Assembly: GCA_944332105.1 (NCBI GenBank)
Contig: CALVJI010000028.1
Location: forward strand, 1-12,856
Origin: an uncultured Bacilli bacterium
GTDB taxonomy: Bacteria > Bacillota_I > Bacilli_A > RF39 > UBA660
Length of the DNA stretch: 12,856 nt
Direction: 5' to 3'
A model generated the notes under the pieces. That model was not told the origin of the DNA, did no database searches, and saw only the letters and a list, made by a program, of their open reading frames with translations. Below, one piece after another: positions 7,293-12,856 of this stretch. Made by a program: the position numbers and the translations under genes. Position 1 is the first letter of the stretch, and each line of letters opens with the position of its first letter.

Positions 7293-8651
7293 ATGGGAAC
7301 GGAAGAACAATTCGCGATTGCTTGGGACAAATTTTTATCTTTTGTAAGAGAATATGTTCAAAAAATCACTTTACAAAAAGCTCAAAGTGAAAAAAATATA
7401 GAATCTTATACCAAAATAGAGGCAATGAAAAAAGAACCAACTGTAGATAATGTTTTAAAGGCTCAAGATGTTTTAATAAGTTTAGATTCATCTTTAAAAG
7501 AAACGATAGAAATAATTAAATTTTTTAACGAAAACAATGGAAATGAATTAGTACAAGCAAAAGAAGCTTTACATAAAATTCTAACTCATCCTTTAATCCA
7601 AAATTATCAAGAAACCATAGCTAATGAAAAAGCCAAAATTAAAAACATTGATTTAAACATTGTAGAATGTGAAAAATGTTTAAATAAAGAAAGTTTTTCT
7701 TTTCGTTATCTAAGCGAATTAATTGAAGTAAGTCCTTTGAGTGAAAATGAGAAAATCGCAGTTTTAAGTAAAGCTATATTAGATGAAAGTTCAAAAAAAG
7801 AAAGAGAAATCCCGGCTAAAGAAGAACCAACAGTTTCTCTTAAAGAACTTATCACAACCTATCAAAACCTTGTAGCTAAAGGAAAAATATACAAAGAAAA
7901 ATATCAACATTTATTAGGCAATAAAACTCCTCAACAAATGGAATATATAAAAATGATCACAGCATGCCTACATCAAAAAGAAGCAGATATCCAAAGCTTT
8001 CAATATTCTGAAGAAAAAATGATGGTTTTATTAATTGAAATGTTGGAAGTAGAAGAAATAGTTGCCACAGAAACACAAGGGGGATTAACTAAAGAAGTAT
8101 CTCCTACTAAAAAGGAAGAAATCGAATACTATGTTTCAAATTTAGAAGAAATTATAAAAGAGATCATAAGTTTAGATACAGAACGAGTAGAAGAGAAAAA
8201 AAGTGAAGAAACAGAACTTGATGAAAATCGTATTCTATTCTTTTTAGATGAAAAAAATCGACCATTTTTTGATATAGAAAAATTTTCAAATGAAGAACAA
8301 AATCGCATTGCCAATCTTTTTAAATCTTTAACTCATACCTATGAATCGTACACAAGAGGCGATAGACACACTAAATTTTTAACAAAACAAAAATGTGATG
8401 TAGCCGTATTCATTAACAAAAATGGTAAAATGTGCCTATCCTATGCATTATTACCAGAAGAAACAATTTTAGTTTTACAAATCGCAGGTATTAAAAAAAT
8501 ATTTGAAGAGACTGAAAAAATTGTACGTAAATACTCTGTAGAAATAGAAAGTTACAGAACCGCCAATCTAGGTGCTCTTTTAGAAGAACAAAGTAACTTT
8601 AAACAAGAATTATATGATAGATTAAATATCGGAAAAGAGGTCAGAAGATGA
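7293..8651 (+). CDS. Coiled-coil-like protein with a possible RelE/ParE-like C-terminal domain (452 aa)
   Basis: No family is recognised with certainty. Residues 1 to about 300 are rich in Lys, Glu and Gln with long helical stretches and no signal peptide or membrane segment, so a cytoplasmic coiled-coil rod is likely. From about residue 312 composition changes to a compact alpha/beta pattern: RILFFLDEKNRPFF, a helix FSNEEQNRIANLFKSL, then strands DVAVFINKNGKMCLSYALL and TILVLQIAGIKK. This order (strand, helix, sheet, trailing V-x-I-x-G-I-K-K strand) resembles RelE/ParE-fold proteins. That is inference from pattern and needs a structure prediction. A helical tail follows. The gene opens a four-gene run. 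Its TGA overlaps the next ATG in an ATGA, giving tight translational coupling. Alternative reading: a lineage-specific structural protein with no toxin role. Confidence 0.8.
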   Translation: MGTEEQFAIAWDKFLSFVREYVQKITLQKAQSEKNIESYTKIEAMKKEPTVDNVLKAQDVLISLDSSLKETIEIIKFFNENNGNELVQAKEALHKILTHPLIQNYQETIANEKAKIKNIDLNIVECEKCLNKESFSFRYLSELIEVSPLSENEKIAVLSKAILDESSKKEREIPAKEEPTVSLKELITTYQNLVAKGKIYKEKYQHLLGNKTPQQMEYIKMITACLHQKEADIQSFQYSEEKMMVLLIEMLEVEEIVATETQGGLTKEVSPTKKEEIEYYVSNLEEIIKEIISLDTERVEEKKSEETELDENRILFFLDEKNRPFFDIEKFSNEEQNRIANLFKSLTHTYESYTRGDRHTKFLTKQKCDVAVFINKNGKMCLSYALLPEETILVLQIAGIKKIFEETEKIVRKYSVEIESYRTANLGALLEEQSNFKQELYDRLNIGKEVRR

Positions 8652-8842
8652 AAAATATTTTTTGGCACAAAATATGTCAAGAATGCCTAAGTCTTATCAC
8701 TTCAAAAAATGTAGACATAGACGAATTGTCCTTTCAATTAGGCGTTTCAAAAGAACGATTTATGAAATATTTTAACAAGCCTTCGGACGATTTAACTTTC
8801 TATTTAAAAGCCTATAATCTTTTAATCGAATGGAGGGAGTAA
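8648..8842 (+). CDS. Small helix-turn-helix protein (64 aa)
   Basis: A 64-aa protein whose centre, VDIDELSFQLGVSKERFMKYF (about residues 22-42), has the Cro/CI (Xre)-type helix-turn-helix pattern: hydrophobic helix, Leu-Gly-Val turn, then a Ser-Lys-Glu-Arg-Phe recognition helix. The following SDDLTFYLKAYNLL resembles the next helices of that fold. It begins in the ATGA overlap with the 452-aa gene, and its C-terminal codons contain the GGAGGG site of the next gene. A transcriptional autoregulator or antitoxin-like partner of the preceding gene is plausible from the order (large gene, then small HTH gene). Neither role is shown. Two Cys and no membrane segment are seen. Confidence 0.75.
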   Translation: MKNIFWHKICQECLSLITSKNVDIDELSFQLGVSKERFMKYFNKPSDDLTFYLKAYNLLIEWRE

Positions 8843-8843
8843 C

Positions 8844-10724
8844 TTGGAAAAAAGTATAATAGCTTATATTGAACAGTTATACAAAGAATTAGATACTATA
8901 AAAATAAATGAAAATATAACTCAAGAAGAACAACTACAAAAACAACAAGCTTTTCTACAAGAATTAATTGATGATTTAAGTAAAAATGTAGATAATATCT
9001 ATTATTTAAAAATAGATTCAGTTCTTCCCTTAATATACCAAAAATACGAACTAGCAAATATAAAAGAACAGTTTCGTCTAATAAAATTGGTTTTAGATGC
9101 CAAATTAAATAAACATTTTACAGTGAAGTTAACAAATGAACAAACTTTACTTATTCAAGAATTCTTGAATTTAATAAGAGAACATAATCAAGAACTTCAT
9201 ACTCAATTAGAAGATTTAAAAACTAAAAAAAATAAAGACCTCGCACGCAAGAGTAGCATAGAAGATCAAATTATAGATTTAGAGATTTTAATTGAGAAAA
9301 TCCAAGATCCTCAGAACATTGAAGAACTTACCGCTGAAGAATTTTTAAGGGTATATTCGACAGTGTTAAAAAATCCTAATCTTTCTTATCAAGAACAAAA
9401 ACAATTTTTACTCGATTGGCAAAGCTATAATGAAGATCGCCGTACCAATAAAAAGAAAGAATCTAAGCGAGCAAGTCTGGAAGAATTAATCGAACTTTAT
9501 CAAAAATATCAGGTTGAAAAAGTCATTCCATACTTAAAAAAACATCAAGAGGAAATTTTATGTCGAGCAAACTCTCATGAAGTCGAAGAAATTTTAAAAT
9601 ACTTACAAGAAGAAGATATTGTTCATCATAAACCAAATTTACTCTCACGTTTTGAAGCTATCAATCTTCTAGTAATTACCACTTTTGGAACTTTAAACTC
9701 GGTAAAAGAAAGGTACGAAGAACTAGCAAAAGAAGGCAAAATGGCCAATGTCTTTTTTAATACTCCAAGCATTTGGATTCGAAATTTACCTGTCTCTAGA
9801 AAAAGAAAAATGGAACAAACAAAAAAGTCAAAGAAAAATGAAAATAAAAGCACTCTTCTTACTACAATTGCTCATAAAGTCTCTTTTGAAGAACTAGTAG
9901 AAAATGAAAAGTATTTACAAAGTTTAGGTTTTGATGTTTCTCTAGATTTAGGACACAATGTAGCTACTTTAAAAACAAATTCGCTCCGTTTAAAAGAAAA
10001 TATTGGAATATTAAAAAAATATGATATTTTACATTTAGATCAAGTAAAACATTTTGCAATATCCACTCTAACTTTTTCAGAATTAGCAACTAAATGTGAT
10101 CAAGCAATTGAACTAGGTTTATTAAATCCCTTAGAAGAAAGTGCTTTTCCAGGAGCCAATAATATCAAAAAATATCCAAGCAATTTAATAAAAATAAGTG
10201 AAGAAAAAATATGTGCTTTACTATACAAATTAAAAAATGAATTGCCAGTCGATAAATACTATCACACGATTTTATCCGAAAAAAATAATCGTTATTTAAA
10301 ACGAGATTTTATGGTAAATGGCTATCAAGATATGGTAGGTAATAAACCGATAACTGAGTTCAAGCAAGAAAACTTTGCTTCCTTAGAAGATGAAATTCCT
10401 CTTTTTAAAGAGTTTGAAGAATACATAGCAAATAATTTTGGCGTAAACTTTAATCCTCAAATTTTACAAGATCCATTAATTATAAATCTAGAGACGAATC
10501 ATCATATAGTAGATAAAAACTTTCATTATGTCTTTGGCACCATCGTAATATCACGGCTCAAAGTTTTACGAATTTATAGTATTTTAAAAGAACAATTCCC
10601 AACTCACTTAGAAGACGCTTTATTATACGCAATTACCTATCAAAGTTACTTAAGTAAAAATTCATTAGAAAAACTTAAAACAGCGATTCAAAACAAAAAA
10701 GGAGTAATTTATGGATTATCTTAA
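8844..10724 (+). CDS. Large helical-repeat hypothetical protein (626 aa), TTG start
   Basis: I do not recognise this protein as a named family. The start is TTG at 8844, supported by GGAGGG (8832-8837) 6 nt upstream; no ATG nearby has such a site. Residues 1 to about 200 are Lys/Glu/Gln-rich and probably coiled coil (for example TQLEDLKTKKNKD). Residues of about 240-430 carry loosely repeated helical units of the form x-P-x-L-L ... V-K-E-R-x-x-x-L-x-x-x-G: VEEILKYLQ (247-255), KPNLL (263-267), NSVKERYEELAKEG (285-298), NTPSIWI (306-312), ENEKYLQSLGF, LKENIGILKKYDIL (from 383). A Lys-rich linker (about 316-336) interrupts them. Near the end, ISRLKVLR (569-576) lies in a hydrophobic helical block. 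No catalytic motif, signal peptide or membrane span is evident. It overlaps the next gene by 14 bp. Confidence 0.8.
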   Translation: MEKSIIAYIEQLYKELDTIKINENITQEEQLQKQQAFLQELIDDLSKNVDNIYYLKIDSVLPLIYQKYELANIKEQFRLIKLVLDAKLNKHFTVKLTNEQTLLIQEFLNLIREHNQELHTQLEDLKTKKNKDLARKSSIEDQIIDLEILIEKIQDPQNIEELTAEEFLRVYSTVLKNPNLSYQEQKQFLLDWQSYNEDRRTNKKKESKRASLEELIELYQKYQVEKVIPYLKKHQEEILCRANSHEVEEILKYLQEEDIVHHKPNLLSRFEAINLLVITTFGTLNSVKERYEELAKEGKMANVFFNTPSIWIRNLPVSRKRKMEQTKKSKKNENKSTLLTTIAHKVSFEELVENEKYLQSLGFDVSLDLGHNVATLKTNSLRLKENIGILKKYDILHLDQVKHFAISTLTFSELATKCDQAIELGLLNPLEESAFPGANNIKKYPSNLIKISEEKICALLYKLKNELPVDKYYHTILSEKNNRYLKRDFMVNGYQDMVGNKPITEFKQENFASLEDEIPLFKEFEEYIANNFGVNFNPQILQDPLIINLETNHHIVDKNFHYVFGTIVISRLKVLRIYSILKEQFPTHLEDALLYAITYQSYLSKNSLEKLKTAIQNKKGVIYGLS

Positions 10725-10992
10725 AAAATATTTAAATGAAGAAGATTATCAAGAACTTTTAACTCAACTAGATGAAGACTATCAAATTTTATTTATAACT
10801 AGTGAACAAAATGTAGAAAAGGTTATCGAATACTTTCAAAATCAAGAATTCAATATTAAAGATTTATTATTTTATAAACCGAATCTCTTCTTTGAAGAAA
10901 TAGATTTTTTGAAAGAAAAATTAGAACAATACCAAAAACTTATTCCTTTACTTCGTGAAGAAACGAGTAATTTTGATTTAATTGGTCTTTAA
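10711..10992 (+). CDS. Small helical hypothetical protein (93 aa)
   Basis: A 93-aa acidic, all-helix-looking protein. It starts inside the last codons of the 626-aa gene (14-bp overlap) behind its own AGGAG site (10700-10704, 6-nt spacer), so the start is secure. The segment NVEKVIEYFQNQEF (34-47) followed by LLFYKPNLF (52-60) resembles VEEILKYLQ...KPNLL of the 626-aa protein, suggesting a related repeat unit as a free-standing small protein. No signal peptide, membrane segment or Cys is seen. It is the last gene of the cassette. Its stop lies 15 bp before the -35 of lysS, with no terminator in between. Function is unknown. Confidence 0.75.
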   Translation: MDYLKKYLNEEDYQELLTQLDEDYQILFITSEQNVEKVIEYFQNQEFNIKDLLFYKPNLFFEEIDFLKEKLEQYQKLIPLLREETSNFDLIGL

Positions 10993-11007
10993 TAAACATG
11001 AAAAAAA

Positions 11008-11036
11008 TTGACTTTTTGTCAAAGGAAGAGTATAGT
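11008..11036 (+). promoter_or_regulatory. Promoter of the lysS T-box transcript
   Basis: A near-consensus sigma-A promoter: TTGACT (11008-11013), 17-bp spacer, TATAGT (11031-11036). Transcription should begin near 11043, just before the base of T-box Stem I. The -35 lies in a small inverted repeat, TTGAC-TTTTT-GTCAA (11008-11022). Confidence 0.8.
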
Positions 11037-11042
11037 ACATTT

Positions 11043-11253
11043 AAGAAATGCGATGAAAACTAGAGTAGATATAGACCTTCTTTTAAAGAGAGATGAGGGT
11101 TGGTGTAACTCATCAAAGAACCTATATTGAACAAAAGAGTGGGAGCATAACCGTAATTCTGCGTTAAAGAAATAAAGAGCATGGCAACATGAATTAAGGT
11201 GGTACCGCGGATTTAACAGTTATTCGTCCTTTAGAGGAAGATAACTGTTTTTT
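11043..11253 (+). promoter_or_regulatory. T-box riboswitch, lysine-specific (specifier AAA), controlling lysS
   Basis: Uncharged tRNA-Lys binding favours the antiterminator, so lysS is expressed when charged tRNA-Lys is scarce. Stem I closes with ATGC (11048-11051) and GCAT (11145-11148). An AGTA loop-E motif is at 11064-11067. A 7-bp helix pairs 11068-11074 with 11122-11128, and the distal arm GATGAG/CTCATC (11092-11097/11109-11114) caps it. After GAAC (11129-11132) the specifier loop reads AAA (11133-11135) followed by a purine, i.e. lysine. A CATG-GCAA-CATG hairpin (11180-11191) is a likely Stem III. The T-box AAGGTGGTACCGCGG (11196-11210) contains TGGT, which pairs with the tRNA ACCA end. 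The antiterminator is AAGG/CCTT plus GCGGAT/ATTCGT, closing at 11231. There is little room for Stem II/IIA-B elements, so the leader is of the compact type. Confidence 0.95.
11215..11253 (+). terminator. T-box-controlled intrinsic terminator of lysS
   Basis: AACAGTTAT (11215-11223) pairs with ATAACTGTT (11241-11249). An inner TCCT/AGGA (11227-11230/11235-11238) extends the stem, and Ts run from 11248 to 11253. The 5' arm and loop overlap the ATTCGTCCTT sequence needed for the antiterminator, so the two structures exclude each other, as expected for a transcriptional T-box. Confidence 0.9.
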
Positions 11254-11273
11254 ATTAGAAAGTAGGAAGAAAA

Positions 11274-12734
11274 ATGAGAGAATTTACAGAACAAGAACTT
11301 GTTAGAAGAGAAAAATTAAAAAATATTAAAAACCCATATCCTGAAAGATTTGAAGTGAACACAGAAATTGGCGATGCCAAAGAATTACCAGATGAAACGA
11401 AAGATATTAAAGTAGCTGGTCGTATTGTTTTGATGCGCAAAATGGGTAAAATGAGCTTCTTAACTATCGGTGATATCACAGGTAGAATTCAAATATCAGT
11501 TAAAATGGATATGATTGGAGAAGAAGCTTATCAAGAATTTAAACAAAATTTTGATCTTGGTGACTTTATTGGTGTAGAAGGCGAAGTATTCACGACTCAT
11601 ACTGGCGAAAAAACGATTCGTGCGAGTCAAATTACCTTTTTAGGAAAAGCGTTAAAACCTTTACCAGAAAAATTCCATGGTTTAGAAGATCAAGAACTTA
11701 TCTATCGGGAACGTTATGTAGATCTTATTATGAATGAAGATGAAAAAAAGAAATTTTTATTTCGCAGTGCGTTCATTAGAGAAGTACGGACCTATTTAAA
11801 TGAAAAAGGATATATTGAAATTGAAACACCAATTTTAAATAACAAAGCAAGTGGTGCCTCAGCTAAACCTTTTATTACTCATCATAATGCATTAGATATT
11901 GATGTTTATTTACGAATTGCCCCTGAAATGTATTTAAAAAGAGCAATTGTTGGTGGCTTTACGAAAGTTTTCGAATTTGCACGTTGTTTCCGTAATGAAG
12001 GAATGGATGCAACGCATTTACAAGACTTTACTATGTTAGAAGGTTATGGCGCCTACAGAAATTATAAAGATAATATGGCATTTTTAAAAGACATGTTACA
12101 AACCGTTATATCAAAAATCTTTGGAACTTTATGTATCCAAGTTGGCGATAAAATGGTGGATTTAAGTGGCGAATGGCCAACTGTTAGTTTCCGTGAATTA
12201 ATCTTACAATATGCAAATATTGATATTTTTGTAGATGATACAGCTGAAAAGCTTTTGCAAAAAATAGTTGAAAAAAATATAGAAATTGATTCAGAAGTAC
12301 CATTAGAAAATTTAGGTTATGGAAATTTAGTAGATCAACTATATAAAAAGGTTGCTCGTCCTCACTTAGTAAATCCAGTGTTTTTAGTAGAACATCCAAT
12401 TAGCTTATCACCACTAGCGAGAGCGAATGATGAAAATCCAAATATTACAGATCGTTTTCAACTAGTTATCAACGGTGCTGAAATTATCAACGCTTATTCT
12501 GAACTTGTCGATCCACTAGAACAAGAAAGAAGATTAGAAGAACAAGCTAAATTAAAAGCTGGTGGCGATGAAGAAGCTATGCCAATGGACTATGATTATA
12601 TCAGTGCGATGGAATATGGCATGCCTCCTATTAGTGGATGGGGTATCGGTATCGACCGTTTAATTCAGTTATTAACAGCTAGTGATAACATTAAAGATGT
12701 AGTATTATTCCCATTAATGCGTCCAAAAGACTAA
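11274..12734 (+). CDS. lysS: Lysyl-tRNA synthetase, class II
   Basis: Charges tRNA-Lys with lysine using ATP. An N-terminal OB-fold anticodon-binding domain (about 46-140, with VAGRIVLMRKMGKMSFLTIGD) precedes the class II catalytic core. The core shows motif 1 region YIEIETPILNNKASGASAKPF, LRIAPEMYLKRAIVGGF, motif 2 FRNEG (239-243) and motif 3 GWGIGIDRL (455-463). At 486 aa it has typical length. An AGGAAG site (11264-11269) sits 4 nt before the ATG. Several normally fixed positions differ from E. coli-type LysRS: HNPEFTM after motif 2 is HLQDFTM, INR is FAR, and SELND is SELVD. The core ATP-binding Arg and Glu remain, so it should be active. It has its own promoter and T-box leader with a matching Lys specifier, which independently supports the assignment. 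No other gene follows in the window. Confidence 0.96.
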   Translation: MREFTEQELVRREKLKNIKNPYPERFEVNTEIGDAKELPDETKDIKVAGRIVLMRKMGKMSFLTIGDITGRIQISVKMDMIGEEAYQEFKQNFDLGDFIGVEGEVFTTHTGEKTIRASQITFLGKALKPLPEKFHGLEDQELIYRERYVDLIMNEDEKKKFLFRSAFIREVRTYLNEKGYIEIETPILNNKASGASAKPFITHHNALDIDVYLRIAPEMYLKRAIVGGFTKVFEFARCFRNEGMDATHLQDFTMLEGYGAYRNYKDNMAFLKDMLQTVISKIFGTLCIQVGDKMVDLSGEWPTVSFRELILQYANIDIFVDDTAEKLLQKIVEKNIEIDSEVPLENLGYGNLVDQLYKKVARPHLVNPVFLVEHPISLSPLARANDENPNITDRFQLVINGAEIINAYSELVDPLEQERRLEEQAKLKAGGDEEAMPMDYDYISAMEYGMPPISGWGIGIDRLIQLLTASDNIKDVVLFPLMRPKD

Positions 12735-12799
12735 AATAAAATTATTAAGTACATGTATAGTTGAAGTAAACTACAATTAAAAAAGGTTAATTTAAGTTA

Positions 12800-12820
12800 G
12801 GATATCCCGTTTGGATATCC
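12800..12820. repeat. Short palindromic direct repeat / hairpin downstream of lysS
   Basis: The 8-bp palindrome GGATATCC occurs at 12800-12807 and 12813-12820, separated by CGTTT, and the ten bases GGATATCCCG are directly repeated. As RNA this can fold into an 8-bp stem with a 5-nt loop. No T-run follows (next is CGAATTATTTAATT), so it is at best a weak terminator for lysS. A second small hairpin (AGTT/AACT) lies near 12758-12772. Nothing else is recognisable in 12735-12856. Confidence 0.4.
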
Positions 12821-12856
12821 CGAATTATTTAATTGATAAGCAACAAAGTGAAACTT

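Noticed and set aside
8649..8690. Mycoplasma-type code with TGA as Trp
   Set aside because: Tryptophan is encoded by TGG throughout (for example in lysS), no frame has internal TGA, and TGA at 8649 fits an ATGA overlap with the next gene.
9626..9853. Minus-strand Phe/Leu-rich open frame inside the 626-aa gene, resembling a membrane protein
   Set aside because: The apparent hydrophobicity comes from the complement of Lys/Glu codons of the plus-strand gene; no supporting start signal.
1..12856. CRISPR arrays, tRNA or rRNA genes, insertion sequences
   Set aside because: No regularly spaced long repeats, no cloverleaf with CCA-type ends, no transposase motifs or terminal inverted repeats were seen on either strand.

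Overview
The window is AT-rich and tightly packed, with strong GGAGG-type ribosome binding sites, A/T-rich spacers and a T-box leader. These features point to a low-GC Bacillota (Firmicutes), probably a gut-type or Mollicutes-related member of Bacilli. That placement is inferred from gene style, not from a marker search. The standard bacterial code applies: tryptophan is written TGG, and TGA appears only as a stop (end of the 7293-8651 gene).

Layout. (1) Positions 1-23 hold the first codons of a minus-strand gene that runs off the left edge. A divergent promoter region of about 230 bp follows, with four 10-bp-phased repeats. (2) Positions 251-6507 are one plus-strand run with almost no spacing: pcrA (DNA helicase), a 119-aa unknown protein, a sugar-nucleotidyltransferase-like protein, ligA (NAD-dependent DNA ligase), and an unrecognised gene whose 5' part is broken by two apparent one-base losses in A-runs. 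A bidirectional terminator (about 6515-6565) ends this run and also ends the convergent gene trmB. (3) trmB (tRNA m7G46 methyltransferase) is on the minus strand, 6564-7202. (4) From a divergent promoter at 7242-7270, a plus-strand cassette of four unrecognised genes (452, 64, 626 and 93 aa) extends to 10992. Its start/stop junctions overlap or nearly touch, so it reads as one operon. (5) lysS (class II lysyl-tRNA synthetase, 11274-12734) has its own strong promoter and a compact T-box riboswitch whose specifier codon reads AAA (Lys). The last 122 bases hold only small hairpins.

How the genes work together. pcrA and ligA are housekeeping DNA repair and replication functions. trmB and lysS serve tRNA modification and charging, with lysS expression tuned to uncharged tRNA-Lys. 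The four-gene cassette is the part not explained by known housekeeping roles. Its first protein is coiled-coil-like and ends in a region I read as RelE/ParE-like. Its second is a 64-aa helix-turn-helix protein overlapping the first by 4 bp. The third and fourth share a short helical-repeat signature. This is the best candidate in the window for an undescribed system, but its function cannot be assigned from sequence alone.
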